Shown here in pieces: positions 35,407-45,191 of a stretch of 64,000 nucleotides of DNA. Under the pieces are notes generated by a model that was not told the DNA's origin, ran no database searches, and saw only the letters and a program-made list of their open reading frames with translations. Source of the stretch: Ga0074130 sp964499485 (GTDB lineage Bacteria; Pseudomonadota; Gammaproteobacteria; Burkholderiales; Rhodocyclaceae); contig CAZCLF010000004.1 in NCBI GenBank assembly GCA_964499485.1, positions 1 through 64,000 of the forward strand, in the 5' to 3' direction. Both the position numbers and the translations under genes were made by a program. Position 1 is the stretch's first letter; each line of letters opens with the position of its first letter.

Positions 35407-36181
35407 GGCCAAAGTATCTTAACAAACCCGCCATCAGTCCGGCGTCGGCGGGTGGGGTTAGCACGACGGTGTGTAGGTTGAAAACATCAGCAGCAGCGGC
35501 AATACGTGCGTGCGGTACAAATAGTGGTGTCTTCCGTAACCAAGCCAGTCCTAAAGGCCCCACCATCTGCACGAGGTTATGCAACCCTTCGCTACTGGTC
35601 ACGGTAATGGCATCCAGCGTGCCTGATTCCCACAGGCGATACAGTGGCGCAGGGTCGATATCGGGGATGCTGCGTTGGTAGCAGCTGAGATAGTCCACGG
35701 TCGCGCCCCGTGCGCGGAGCGTCTCGGCAAGCAGCTCGCGTCCGCCATCGCCACGAAAAATGATGACCCGGCGCCCCTCCATGGCCTGTAACTCAGGCAG
35801 CTCAAGCAAGGCTTCGGAATCAAAGCGATCGGGCGGGCAGATGACGTGGGCTTCTTGGCCGTTTAGATCGTGAGCTTGCAGTGCCGCCTCGCTGCTGTGG
35901 CCAACTGTCGCAACCCTGAGCCCCGCCGGCCAAGCGCGTTTTGCGAGGACCTCGCGCAACCCCATCGCAACGGCATTGGGACTAATGAAGATGGCCAGAT
36001 CATATTGATCGAGCTGGATAAGGCGCTGGGTGAGTTCGGTTTTGTCACGTAGTGGCGCGATCGCCAGCACCGGGAAAAGCACAGGGTGTGCGCCTGCAGC
36101 CACAAGGGCTTCGGCCAGATGTGTGGCCTGACCCGCCGGCCGGGTAACAACAATATTGCGGCCGGCGAGCGGCTGACTCAT
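35396..36181 (-). CDS. hemD: Uroporphyrinogen-III synthase HemD
   Basis: A 261-residue enzyme closing the linear tetrapyrrole hydroxymethylbilane with inversion of ring D. The sequence is typically poorly conserved. The recognisable parts are NIVVTRPAGQATHLAEAL at the N-terminus, FISPNAV, RGDGGRELLAETL and DAITVTSSEGLHNL. Identity is confirmed by position: its start overlaps the hemC stop by 4 bp and it runs into hemX. Confidence 0.93.
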   Translation of the reverse strand: MSQPLAGRNIVVTRPAGQATHLAEALVAAGAHPVLFPVLAIAPLRDKTELTQRLIQLDQYDLAIFISPNAVAMGLREVLAKRAWPAGLRVATVGHSSEAALQAHDLNGQEAHVICPPDRFDSEALLELPELQAMEGRRVIIFRGDGGRELLAETLRARGATVDYLSCYQRSIPDIDPAPLYRLWESGTLDAITVTSSEGLHNLVQMVGPLGLAWLRKTPLFVPHARIAAAADVFNLHTVVLTPPADAGLMAGLLRYFGHDD

Positions 36182-37155
36182 GTGCTGTGAAGTGCGCTGG
36201 GCAGCGCCGCAAGAATCTGGTCTGCCCCGGCGGCGCGTAGTTCAGCCACCAAACGCAGTCCCAGCGCTTCTGGATCGCTGGCATCACCGATCAGTTCTGC
36301 AGCAGCGACTTGGCTACCGTCAGGCAATGCAACCAGTCCGCGTAGGCGGATCTGCTGGTTGTTGCCGTCACCATGTATTTCTGCAAACGCCGCCAGCGGT
36401 ACTTCGCAGCTGCCGGCTAGGGCGCGTGAAACGGCACGTTCGGCGCGCACACATGCAGCGGTGTTGGCATCGTTCAAGGGGGCTAGCCACGCTGCAACAT
36501 CCGCGCGGTGCGCGGCGGCTTCAATGCCGAGCGCGCCTTGGCCGGCTGAGGGCAACGAGGCTTCGGGCGGCAATACGGAGCGGATACGCTCTTTCAGGCC
36601 CAGCCGGGTTAAGCCCGCGGCAGCGAGGATGATGGCGTCGTACTCACCGCTGTCGAGTTTGCGCAAACGCGTATCCAAATTGCCGCGCAGGCTCGTAACG
36701 GCGAGATATGGGTAGCGGGCATGCAGCTGGGCTTCGCGGCGTAGGCTGGACGTGCCAACCACAGCGCCCGGCGGCATGTCATCAAGGCTCGCGTACTTGT
36801 TCGACACAAAGGCATCAAAAGGCACTTCGCGCGGGCCGATGGCGACCAGGCGGAACTCGTCGGCCAGCACCATAGGCACATCCTTGAGCGAATGCACGGC
36901 AATGTCGGCGCTGCCATCCAAAAGAGCTGTTTCGAGCTCTTTGACGAACAAGCCCTTGCCCCCAACCTTGGCCAGCGGCCGATCCAAAATCTGGTCGCCT
37001 CTTGTCGTCATGCCCAGCAGTTCCACGCTGCATCCCGGATATAATCGACGCAAAAGGCCTTGCACATGCTCGGCCTGCCACAGCGCAAGGCGCGACTCCC
37101 GGGTTGCGATCACGATGCGTTCAGGGGCAGGATATTGGTTCGCGGCAGTGCTCAC
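36178..37155 (-). CDS. hemC: Hydroxymethylbilane synthase HemC (porphobilinogen deaminase)
   Basis: A 325-residue enzyme polymerising four porphobilinogens. The conserved parts are IVIATRESRLALWQAEHV, the KVGGKGLFVKELE loop, DIAVHSLKDVP with the catalytic Asp, and VGTSSLRREAQL. Cys250, in GSCEVPLAAFA, should carry the dipyrromethane cofactor. It heads hemC-hemD-hemX-hemY. The 174-bp gap to the divergent ppc holds a minus-strand TAGAAT (37224-37229) that may be its -10 box. Confidence 0.96.
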   Translation of the reverse strand: MSTAANQYPAPERIVIATRESRLALWQAEHVQGLLRRLYPGCSVELLGMTTRGDQILDRPLAKVGGKGLFVKELETALLDGSADIAVHSLKDVPMVLADEFRLVAIGPREVPFDAFVSNKYASLDDMPPGAVVGTSSLRREAQLHARYPYLAVTSLRGNLDTRLRKLDSGEYDAIILAAAGLTRLGLKERIRSVLPPEASLPSAGQGALGIEAAAHRADVAAWLAPLNDANTAACVRAERAVSRALAGSCEVPLAAFAEIHGDGNNQQIRLRGLVALPDGSQVAAAELIGDASDPEALGLRLVAELRAAGADQILAALPSALHST

Positions 37156-37329
37156 GGAGGGATTCTCGGACTGGGTGGAAAAGGGCTGGCAGCATGCGTG
37201 CAGTCAGCTGTAAAGTGGCGTCGATTCTAGCATGGCGCCATTTTTCGCCCATGTCGTGCATCACTGATACAGTGCTTGGCTGAGCGGTTTTGAATTGACT
37301 AGGCCGGTTGACCGGCGCGAAGGAAAGCA

Positions 37330-40095
37330 ATGAGTAACGATACCCTCGACAAAGACCAGCCCCTGCGTGAAGACATTCGCCTGCTCGGACGGCTGCTCGG
37401 CGAAACCGTGCGCGAACGCGAGGGTGATGCCATTTTTGAAACGATCGAGAAGATCCGCCAGCTTTCTCTGCGCTATCACCGTAACGACGATAGTGATGCT
37501 CGCCGCGAGCTAGTGGCTGTGCTTGATGCCCTATCGCTGGAAGAAACCAGTCAAGTTGTCCGCGCCTTTAGCTACTTCTCGCATCTCGCGAATATTGCCG
37601 AAGATCAACATCACATTCGTCGCGGCCGTGCACACGCACTGGCAGGTTCGCCGCCGCGTGAAGGTGAGCTGCAATACACCTTAAAGCGCGCACTAGATAG
37701 TGGTGTGGATGCTAAGGGACTGGCTGAGTTTTTCAGCACTGCATTGGTGAGCCCCGTGCTCACCGCACACCCGACCGAAGTGCAGCGCAAGAGTATTTTG
37801 GATTGCCAGTGGGCCATTGCCAGCGTGCTTGAAGAGCGCGACCGCACCCTACTGACCGCCGAGGAGCTGAGCACGCGTGAGGAAATGCTGCGCCGAGAGG
37901 TGCTGACCTTATGGCAGACCCGTCTGTTGCGCCGGACCAAGCTCTCCGTGATGGATGAAGTATCGAATGCGCTGACGTATTACGGCACAACTTTCCTCAA
38001 GCAATTACCGCTGCTGTACAACGATCTTGAAGATCACTTGGCGAAGTCGGTGCCGAACTGGAAACAGGGTGACTGCGCCCCTGAGCTGGCCGCCTTCTTG
38101 CGCCCCGGCTCGTGGATTGGTGGAGACCGTGATGGCAATCCATTTGTCACCGCCGCTGTGCTGATTGAAGCAGTGCGTGCGCAGAGTCGCCGCGCTATGG
38201 ATTTCTACATCCCGCAACTCAAAAAGCTGAGTTCCGAGTTGTCGGCCGCCGCTGGCTTGATTGACATCACGCCCGAGCTGCAGGCACTCGCAGACAAATC
38301 AACGGAAACCAGCCCGCACCGGGAAACCGAGCCCTATCGCTTGGCAGTCGCGGGCATGTACGCCCGCCTGTGCGCAACTGCACAGCTGCTCGATGACATT
38401 CCACCACCTAATGGCGTGCCGATTGCTGAGCCGTATGCGGATGCGGCGGAGTTTAAGCGTGACCTCGACATTATTCATGCATCATTGGTAGCCGATCGGT
38501 CTGTACTGATCAGCCGTGGCCGTCTGCGTCGCCTACGCCGTGCCGTATCAATTTTCGGCTTCCATCTGACCTCACTCGATTTGCGTCAGAACTCCGATGT
38601 GCATGCCCGTACCGTCGGCGAGCTGCTTGCGGTTGCCCGTCCCGGAACCGACTATGCCGCACTCGATGAAGCCGCACGCATCGAATTGCTGATTGCTGAA
38701 ATCAGCTCTCCACGCCCCCTGTCTTCGCCCTATGCGCAGTACAGCGAAGAGACAGCTGACGAACTGAAAATTTTCCAAACCGCACGTCAGATTCATGACC
38801 GCTTCGGCAAGGCGGCTATCGAGAATGTGATTATCTCCAAGGCAGATGGCGTGTCCGATGTATTGGAAGTGGCGGTCCTGTTGAAGGAGGCCGGCATGCT
38901 GCGGCCACAGGAAGGTGTGCTCGACGTCAACATCATCCCGCTGTTTGAAACCATTGGCGATCTGGAGCGCAGCGGCCCGGTCATGGATGCGCTCTTCAGC
39001 TTGCCGGTATATCGCCGCTTGCTCGAGTCGCGTGGCAATGTGCAGGAATGCATGTTGGGCTATTCCGATAGCAACAAGGACGGCGGCTTCATGACCTCGG
39101 GTTGGTCTTTGTATCAAGCCGAGAATGCGTTGGTCGACGTCTTCAAGAAGCATGGTGTTGCGCTGCGCCTGTTCCATGGTCGCGGTGGTTCGGTCGGTCG
39201 CGGTGGCGGTCCCAGCTATCAGGCCATTCTGGCGCAACCACAAGGTGCCGTGCAAGGTCGCATCCGTATTACTGAGCAAGGCGAAGTGATCGCGTCCAAG
39301 TATGCAAACCCCGAGCTGGGCCGCCGCAATCTGGAAATTCTTGCGTCAGCCACGCTGGAAGCCACGCTACTGCCGCACGAGCATGACGACCCGCGGCCTG
39401 AGTTTATCGAGGCCATGCAGTTCCTCTCGGCTGAAGCCTTCAAGGCGTACCGCAATATGGTTTATGAGACGCCGGGCTTCGAACAGTATTTCTGGCAGTC
39501 CACGGTGATCAGCGAAATCGCTGCCCTGAACATCGGCAGCCGTCCGGCATCGCGCAAGAAAACTACTGCCATTGAGGATCTGCGTGCAATTCCTTGGGTG
39601 TTTTCCTGGTCGCAATGTCGTTTGATGCTGCCGGGCTGGTTTGGTTTTGGCTCGGCCATCACGGCTTGGCGCGCCGCCAAGGGCGAAGCAGGCATGCAAC
39701 TCCTCGCCGAGATGTACAAGAGCTGGGGCTTCTTCGCTGCGCTACTCTCGAACATGGACATGGTGCTCGCGAAGAGCGATATCGCCATTGCCGAGCGTTA
39801 CTCGCAGATGGTCAAGGACGAAGCCTTGCGTAACGCGATCTTCCCGCGCCTCAAAGGTGAATGGCAATCCAGCATCAATGCGCTGCTAGAAATTGCCGGA
39901 CAGAATGCCTTGCTGGAAACCAACCCGCTGCTGGCGCGTTCGATTCGCAATCGTTTCCCCTATCTCGATCCACTCAACCATCTGCAGATCGAGTTGCTGG
40001 AGCGTCACCGTACAGGTGAGACGGATGAGCGTACTCAGCGCATCATCCATCTGACCATCAACGGGATTGCTGCCGGTTTGCGAAATAGCGGCTAA
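37330..40095 (+). CDS. ppc: Phosphoenolpyruvate carboxylase
   Basis: A 921-residue enzyme carboxylating PEP to oxaloacetate, an anaplerotic entry to the TCA cycle. It has the catalytic-His motif LTAHPTEVQRKS, WIGGDRDGNPFV and GYSDSNKDGGFMTS. The glycine-rich RLFHGRGGSVGRGGGP loop and GSRPASRK (N-terminal to an AIPWVFSWSQ block) follow. The C-terminus RNSG resembles the invariant RNTG that reaches the active site. It is divergent from hemC and closed by a bidirectional terminator. Confidence 0.97.
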   Translation: MSNDTLDKDQPLREDIRLLGRLLGETVREREGDAIFETIEKIRQLSLRYHRNDDSDARRELVAVLDALSLEETSQVVRAFSYFSHLANIAEDQHHIRRGRAHALAGSPPREGELQYTLKRALDSGVDAKGLAEFFSTALVSPVLTAHPTEVQRKSILDCQWAIASVLEERDRTLLTAEELSTREEMLRREVLTLWQTRLLRRTKLSVMDEVSNALTYYGTTFLKQLPLLYNDLEDHLAKSVPNWKQGDCAPELAAFLRPGSWIGGDRDGNPFVTAAVLIEAVRAQSRRAMDFYIPQLKKLSSELSAAAGLIDITPELQALADKSTETSPHRETEPYRLAVAGMYARLCATAQLLDDIPPPNGVPIAEPYADAAEFKRDLDIIHASLVADRSVLISRGRLRRLRRAVSIFGFHLTSLDLRQNSDVHARTVGELLAVARPGTDYAALDEAARIELLIAEISSPRPLSSPYAQYSEETADELKIFQTARQIHDRFGKAAIENVIISKADGVSDVLEVAVLLKEAGMLRPQEGVLDVNIIPLFETIGDLERSGPVMDALFSLPVYRRLLESRGNVQECMLGYSDSNKDGGFMTSGWSLYQAENALVDVFKKHGVALRLFHGRGGSVGRGGGPSYQAILAQPQGAVQGRIRITEQGEVIASKYANPELGRRNLEILASATLEATLLPHEHDDPRPEFIEAMQFLSAEAFKAYRNMVYETPGFEQYFWQSTVISEIAALNIGSRPASRKKTTAIEDLRAIPWVFSWSQCRLMLPGWFGFGSAITAWRAAKGEAGMQLLAEMYKSWGFFAALLSNMDMVLAKSDIAIAERYSQMVKDEALRNAIFPRLKGEWQSSINALLEIAGQNALLETNPLLARSIRNRFPYLDPLNHLQIELLERHRTGETDERTQRIIHLTINGIAAGLRNSG

Positions 40096-40110
40096 TCGTT
40101 GTTCGCCACA

Positions 40111-40144
40111 ATAAAAAAGGGAGGCCATGCCTCCCTTTTTTATT
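40111..40144. terminator. Bidirectional terminator between ppc and algR
   Basis: A run of A, then GGGAGGC, loop CAT, GCCTCCC and six T. The symmetry lets it stop both ppc and the convergent response-regulator gene. Confidence 0.92.
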
Positions 40145-40164
40145 GCCCTGACTGTCGTTGAGCC

Positions 40165-40932
40165 TCACACCTTGAGTAGCGCCTTTACCTGCGGCCACTG
40201 GCGGCGGCTGACTGGAATTTTTTCACTGACACCATTGAGCAGCAATAACCACTGAGTGTCACTCCCTTCTCCGCTTTCAGCATCCCGTTCGCTACGTTCG
40301 TAGCCCGCGATAGCTTTCTTGGCGACCAGGCAGTTGCGATGCACACGCACAAACAGCTCGCCAAATTCGAGCTCGAGCTGGTTGAGTGACTCTTCCAGCA
40401 GGTACTCACGCTCGCGTGTGTGTGCCGTTACATATTTTTGCTCAGCACGCAGAAAGTCGATATCTGCGACCGCCACCAGCAGGCTGCGCCCGCGCTCGGT
40501 GCTGCGCAGCAGACTGCGACCATGCGGCGACAATACTTGCAGCTGTTCGCTGCGCAGCACCGAGTGCCGTGCCTTCTCAAGTGCGGCAGCCAGACGTGCT
40601 GAGCGAACCGGCTTGAGGAGATAGTCGAGTGCTGCCAATTCAAATGCTTTGACAGCGTATTGATCAAAGGCCGTGATGAAAATCAGACCCGGTGGCTGTG
40701 GCAGGCGCCCAAGATGTTGGGCCAGCTCAAGCCCATCCATGCGCGGCATGCGTATATCAGTGAGCACGATATCCGGGCGCTGTTCGGCACAGATCTCCAT
40801 GGCCGCCACGCCATCTGCTGCTTCAGCAATGATCTGGTTCGGTACGCTAATGGCGAGATCAGAGAGCAGGTCGCGGAGCCGGCTACGTGCCGGCCCTTCA
40901 TCGTCAACGATGAGGATGCGCAATGGGTTCAT
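40165..40932 (-). CDS. algR: LytTR-family response regulator (AlgR-like)
   Basis: A 255-residue regulator. The receiver domain (1-125) has acidic residues D10-D11, the phospho-acceptor D59 in LTDIRMPRMDG and a conserved Lys in YLLKPV. The C-terminal LytTR DNA-binding domain (about 145-255) contains FLRAEQKYVTAHT, YLLEESLNQLE and FVRVHRNCLVAKKAI. It pairs with the sensor kinase immediately upstream (4-bp overlap). In Pseudomonas AlgR controls alginate and twitching, but here no target genes are adjacent, so the regulon is unknown. Confidence 0.92.
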   Translation of the reverse strand: MNPLRILIVDDEGPARSRLRDLLSDLAISVPNQIIAEAADGVAAMEICAEQRPDIVLTDIRMPRMDGLELAQHLGRLPQPPGLIFITAFDQYAVKAFELAALDYLLKPVRSARLAAALEKARHSVLRSEQLQVLSPHGRSLLRSTERGRSLLVAVADIDFLRAEQKYVTAHTREREYLLEESLNQLELEFGELFVRVHRNCLVAKKAIAGYERSERDAESGEGSDTQWLLLLNGVSEKIPVSRRQWPQVKALLKV

Positions 40933-41954
40933 GTGCGGACCTGACGGCGGTGTGGCAGCTCAATGAGCACCTCGTGGCGGCCATGCGTTTCGAGCGTCTC
41001 TAGGCGTGCCTCGAGATCGTAGAACAGCATTAGGCGCTCACGAATATTCGCTAAGGCCATCTGGTTGCCAGACTGGTGGCCGACATTATGCGTAGGGTTA
41101 GCAATCAAGATGCGAATGCGCGGGCCTTCTGCCGAAATATTGACGGTGATGGTGGCGCCGCCCTCGGCGGGCTCTACGCCGTGATAGACGGCGTTTTCCA
41201 GTAGGGGTTGCAACATCAGCGGCGGCATCAACGTGTCTGGCGGGCAGCAATCGATCTGCCAATCGACCTGTAGCCGCTCACCAAGACGCAAGCGCTCCAA
41301 CTCAAGGTATTGGCGAGCGAGCGAGATCTCGTCCGAGAGAAGAACCAATTCGCGATTTTCTTGCATCAATACGCGAAATAAGTCCGACAGCTCTTCCAGA
41401 GCTGCTTCTGCACGTTTCGGGTCGTGACGGATTACCCCGAGGACCGCATTTAGACTGTTATAGAGAAAGTGAGGGCGAATGCGTGCCGTCAATGCAAGTA
41501 GTCGTGCCTCCGCCAGTGCGGGCGAATAAAGCGTGTTCAGCCAAGCAAAATAGCCGAGCATGAATCCGCCGGTCAGGACCGCCCAGAACATTGCATGTAA
41601 TGGCCCACGGGATTGCATGAGGCCGTCGAACAGCGCGCCAAACAAAAGGTGTTGCACACCGACAACAAGCAGGATCAGCAGCAGCACGGCAAGACGCCCG
41701 TTACGTAGCGATAGTTTTTCCAGCCATGGGTTGAGCACGTGAAACGCTGGCAGCAACACAAACAGGGGCGGCTCCACCCATAGCGCTATATCCACAAACT
41801 CATCAGCAAGCCTTGGCCACGACTGGTTGCGGGCAAGCACCCACAGCAATGCCAGCATGTTTACGCCCAGCAAAATGCGCAACCAGACCCCCAGATTGCG
41901 GAAGTCCGGTAGGGCGGTCGCGAAGGGCTTATGCCGTATACTTGTTGGATTCAT
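40929..41954 (-). CDS. algZ: LytS/YehU-type sensor histidine kinase (AlgZ/FimS-like)
   Basis: A 341-residue membrane kinase. About four hydrophobic segments lie within residues 20-150 (for example ILLGVNMLALLWVLA and LAVLLLILLVVGVQHLLFG). The His_kinase region follows, with the phospho-acceptor in RPHFLYNSLNAVLGVIRHD and the N-box PLLENAVYHGVEP. No periplasmic sensor domain is evident, so the signal may be sensed in the membrane. The ATG at 41954 is chosen because the longer frame runs towards argH. It overlaps algR by 4 bp and is divergent from argH across 65 bp. Confidence 0.92.
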   Translation of the reverse strand: MNPTSIRHKPFATALPDFRNLGVWLRILLGVNMLALLWVLARNQSWPRLADEFVDIALWVEPPLFVLLPAFHVLNPWLEKLSLRNGRLAVLLLILLVVGVQHLLFGALFDGLMQSRGPLHAMFWAVLTGGFMLGYFAWLNTLYSPALAEARLLALTARIRPHFLYNSLNAVLGVIRHDPKRAEAALEELSDLFRVLMQENRELVLLSDEISLARQYLELERLRLGERLQVDWQIDCCPPDTLMPPLMLQPLLENAVYHGVEPAEGGATITVNISAEGPRIRILIANPTHNVGHQSGNQMALANIRERLMLFYDLEARLETLETHGRHEVLIELPHRRQVRT

Positions 41955-42019
41955 CGGCGATATGGTAGAAAATCGCTTAATTAATTGCTGCAACCCACTG
42001 CCGCACAAGAATTTTCATT

Positions 42020-43417
42020 ATGACAGAACAATCAAAAAACGCTGCTGAAAACAAGGCTTGGTCTGGCCGCTTCTCTGAGCCCGTGTCAGATTTGGTCAAG
42101 CGCTACACCGCCTCGGTCTTCTTTGATCAGCGCATGGCGCTACAGGACATTCGCGGTTCGCTGGCGCATGCGGCTATGCTGGGCAAGCAGAACATCATTT
42201 CTGCGGCTGACCTTGGCGCCATCCAGCAAGGGCTGGCGCAAGTGCGCGGTGAGATCGAACGTGGTGAATTCCAGTGGAATTTGGATGACGAAGATGTACA
42301 TCTGAACATCGAAAAGCGCCTGACTGCGCTGGTCGGTGATGCCGGCAAGCGTCTGCACACCGGTCGTTCGCGTAACGATCAAGTGGCGACAGATATTCGC
42401 CTGTGGCTGCGTGACACGATTGATCTGATCGATGGTTTGTTGTCTAACTACCAAGCCTCACTGTTGAATCTGGCAGAGCAACATGCCGCAACCCCGTTGC
42501 CGGGCTTCACGCATCTGCAAGTTGCGCAACCGGTGACGTTTGGCCATCACCTGCTGGCCTATGTGGAAATGGCCAAGCGCGATCGTGAGCGTCTCAAGGA
42601 TGCACGCAAGCGCGTGAATCGCCTGCCGCTGGGTGCAGCTGCACTGGCGGGCACCAGCTATCCGATTGACCGCGAATTCGTGGCACGCGAACTCGGCTTT
42701 GATGGCGTCTGTGAAAACTCGCTGGATGCGGTCTCGGATCGCGACTTTGCTATCGAGTTCACCGCAGCCGCGTCGCTGATCATGTTGCACATTTCACGCT
42801 TCTCGGAAGAGCTGATTCTGTGGATGAGTCCGCGTGTCGGTTTCATCGACATTGCAGATCGCTTCTGTACCGGCTCCTCGATTATGCCGCAGAAGAAAAA
42901 TCCAGATGTGCCGGAACTCGCCCGTGGCAAGACCGGTCGCGTGTATGGGCACTTGATGGGCCTGCTTACCCTGATGAAGGGCCAACCGCTGGCCTACAAC
43001 AAGGACAATCAGGAAGACAAAGAGCCGTTATTCGATACCGCAGATACTGTGATCGACACGCTGCGCATCTTTGCCGACATGGTGCCGGGCATCACAGTCA
43101 AGGCGGCCAATATGCGCGCGGCACTGGATCAGGGCTTTGCCACGGCTACCGATCTGGCTGACTATCTGGTCAAGAAGGGCTTGCCGTTCCGCGATGCGCA
43201 CGAGGCTGTCGCACGTGCCGTGCGTGCCGCTGAAAAAAAGGGCTGTGATGTCTCGGAGCTGTCACTCGCCGAACTCCAGTCCTTCTCGCCACTAACCGCG
43301 GATGACGTGTTTGCCGTGTTGACCGTAGAGGGTTCTCTGGCGTCACGCAATCACATCGGTGGCACTGCCCCTGAGCAAGTGCGTGCTGCCATTGCACGTC
43401 GCCGCAGCGAACTCTGA
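42020..43417 (+). CDS. argH: Argininosuccinate lyase
   Basis: A 465-residue enzyme releasing arginine and fumarate from argininosuccinate, the last step of arginine synthesis. The N-terminal WSGRFSEPVSDLVKRYTASV, TGRSRNDQVATDIRLWLRD, PGFTHLQVAQPVTFGHHLL and the superfamily signature GSSIMPQKKNPDVPE are all present. It is divergent from algZ (as algZ and argH are in Pseudomonas) and followed after only 4 bp by a Ser/Thr kinase gene. Confidence 0.97.
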   Translation: MTEQSKNAAENKAWSGRFSEPVSDLVKRYTASVFFDQRMALQDIRGSLAHAAMLGKQNIISAADLGAIQQGLAQVRGEIERGEFQWNLDDEDVHLNIEKRLTALVGDAGKRLHTGRSRNDQVATDIRLWLRDTIDLIDGLLSNYQASLLNLAEQHAATPLPGFTHLQVAQPVTFGHHLLAYVEMAKRDRERLKDARKRVNRLPLGAAALAGTSYPIDREFVARELGFDGVCENSLDAVSDRDFAIEFTAAASLIMLHISRFSEELILWMSPRVGFIDIADRFCTGSSIMPQKKNPDVPELARGKTGRVYGHLMGLLTLMKGQPLAYNKDNQEDKEPLFDTADTVIDTLRIFADMVPGITVKAANMRAALDQGFATATDLADYLVKKGLPFRDAHEAVARAVRAAEKKGCDVSELSLAELQSFSPLTADDVFAVLTVEGSLASRNHIGGTAPEQVRAAIARRRSEL

Positions 43418-43421
43418 CGCC

Positions 43422-44714
43422 ATGGAAACGATAGGCCGTTACGAAATCAAGGGCAGGCTGGGGGAAGGTGCCACCAGCATTGTCTACCTGGGTTATGACC
43501 CGGAGCATGAGCGTGACGTTGCCATCAAAGTGATCTACCCACATGTGCTCAAGGACCGCGAGCGCGGCCTGATGTATCGGCATTTGCTGATGAACGAGGC
43601 TTCCCTTGCCGGTAAGCTGGATCATCCGAGCATTGTGCAGATCCACGAAGCCGTACTCCATGACGAAGAGCAAAGCTACATTGTCATGGAGTACGTGGCG
43701 GGGGGTACGCTGGAGGCTTTCTGCAGCCCTGAACATTTGATGCCGGTGGAAACGTTGGTTGAAGTGATTTTCAAGTGCACCCGCGCATTACAGTATGCGC
43801 AGCGTTTGGGGATCACGCACCGCGATATCAAGCCGGCCAATATCCTGCTGGTGCAGCCGGGCAATATTTCTGGCGACATTAAGGTGTCCGACTTCGGCGC
43901 TGCGATTACCCCCGATAACGATCAAACTCAGGTGTCGGCCGTGGGCTCACCGGCCTACATGTCGCCGGAGCAGGTGCGCGAGCATCCGCTCAACCACCAA
44001 ACTGACATTTATTCACTTGGTGTGGTGATGTACCAGTTGCTGACCGGCCGCCTGCCCTTTCAGGCGAGCAGCAACTACAACATGGTCTATCAGATCTGTA
44101 ACAGTACGCCACCGCCGCCTTCGACCTTCCGCAGTGATTTGCGCTCATCGCTCGACGCGGTAGTACAGCGGGCTATGCAGAAGGACCTTTCGGCCCGCTA
44201 TCAAAGCTGGGAAGAGTTCTCTGTTGATCTGGCACAGGCCTACCGTAATCGCCGTCTGACCGATCGTGTCCGTACACCTGATATTGAGAAGTTTGAGACA
44301 TTGCGAGCCCTCCCATTTTTCGCTGAGTTCTCCGATATCGAGATTTGGGAAGTTGTACGCTTTTCACGTTGGGAAGATATTGCTGCTGGGACGCAACTCA
44401 TGCGTGAAGGGGAGGAAGGGGATACTTTTGTGATCCTCCTTGATGGTGAGGTGAGAATCAGTAAGCAGAGTCTTGTACTGGACATCTTGGGCCCCGGCGA
44501 CATTTTTGGCGAGATCGCTGCCAACACCCCGTCTTTGCATGGACGTACCGCAGACGCTGTAGCTCAGACTGAAGTGCGTGTTGCAATCGCCTCCCGCAAT
44601 GCATTACGGCATGCGTCAGACGCATGCCGTATGCATTTTTACGAGGCTTTTTTGAGCCTCGTATCCCGACGCCTTGCCGCAACCACGAATCGGGTTGCAG
44701 GCACCGGTAGCTGA
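43422..44714 (+). CDS. Ser/Thr protein kinase fused to a cyclic-nucleotide-binding-type domain
   Basis: A 430-residue Hanks-type kinase. The catalytic domain (about 5-275) has the Gly loop LGEGATSIVYLG, VAIK with Lys36, the catalytic loop HRDIKPAN (133-140), DFGAA (157-161) and the SPEQ of the P+1 region (181-184). Residues about 298-395 form a CAP_ED (cNMP-binding) domain: GTQLMREGEEGDTFVILLDG, then FGEIAANTP and HGRTADAV with the phosphate-contacting Arg at 375. No transmembrane segment is seen, so it is cytosolic. It is likely that a cyclic nucleotide controls the kinase. It is co-transcribed with argH (4-bp gap). Its substrate is unknown. Confidence 0.92.
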   Translation: METIGRYEIKGRLGEGATSIVYLGYDPEHERDVAIKVIYPHVLKDRERGLMYRHLLMNEASLAGKLDHPSIVQIHEAVLHDEEQSYIVMEYVAGGTLEAFCSPEHLMPVETLVEVIFKCTRALQYAQRLGITHRDIKPANILLVQPGNISGDIKVSDFGAAITPDNDQTQVSAVGSPAYMSPEQVREHPLNHQTDIYSLGVVMYQLLTGRLPFQASSNYNMVYQICNSTPPPPSTFRSDLRSSLDAVVQRAMQKDLSARYQSWEEFSVDLAQAYRNRRLTDRVRTPDIEKFETLRALPFFAEFSDIEIWEVVRFSRWEDIAAGTQLMREGEEGDTFVILLDGEVRISKQSLVLDILGPGDIFGEIAANTPSLHGRTADAVAQTEVRVAIASRNALRHASDACRMHFYEAFLSLVSRRLAATTNRVAGTGS

Positions 44715-44720
44715 AGCGAC

Positions 44721-45035
44721 TTACTTGAGATCGGTGATCTGCTGTTGCAGCTCGCCCGACTCATACATCTCGGTCATGATGTCGCTACCGCCGATGAACT
44801 CACCACCAATGTAAAGCTGCGGGATCGTCGGCCAATTGGCATATTCCTTGATGCCCTGGCGGATTTCTGGGTCGGCCAGCACGTCCACCGTGACGAGGTT
44901 GCTGACACCACAAGCCTTTAGGATTTGTACTGCCTTGGCGGAAAAGCCGCATTGCGGAAACTGGGGGGTGCCCTTCATATAGAGAACCACCGGGTTGCCG
45001 GTCACGGTTTCACGAATTCGGTCTTGTGCACTCAT
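44721..45035 (-). CDS. grxD: Monothiol glutaredoxin GrxD (CGFS type)
   Basis: A 104-residue monothiol glutaredoxin with the CGFS active site (Cys29) after KGTPQFPQ, TIPQLYIGGEFIGGSDIM near the C-terminus, and the conserved Lys21. Family members bind a bridging [2Fe-2S] cluster with glutathione and act in iron-sulfur delivery. The ATG at 45035 has AAGGA upstream. It is convergent with the kinase gene (6-bp gap), and its upstream side opens into the longest intergenic region of the window. Confidence 0.95.
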   Translation of the reverse strand: MSAQDRIRETVTGNPVVLYMKGTPQFPQCGFSAKAVQILKACGVSNLVTVDVLADPEIRQGIKEYANWPTIPQLYIGGEFIGGSDIMTEMYESGELQQQITDLK

Positions 45036-45162
45036 TGCTGCGTTCCTTTTTAGTGTTCTGGTGATTCGGGTGAGGCTCACCCGAATAGTTGATCGTTTTT
45101 GTCGGAAATAGTTTAGCTGAGCTTGGGCCTGGGGTGCAAGGCTGCGTTCAGCTTGCTACAAA

Positions 45163-45191
45163 GAAAAAGCGCAACCCGAGGGTTGCGCTTT
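45163..45191 (-). terminator. Intrinsic terminator of the candidate small RNA
   Basis: On the minus strand an 11-bp stem AAAGCGCAACC/GGTTGCGCTTT with loop CTCG is followed by TTCTTTG. It points away from grxD, whose start lies beyond it, so it cannot serve any annotated gene. Confidence 0.75.
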
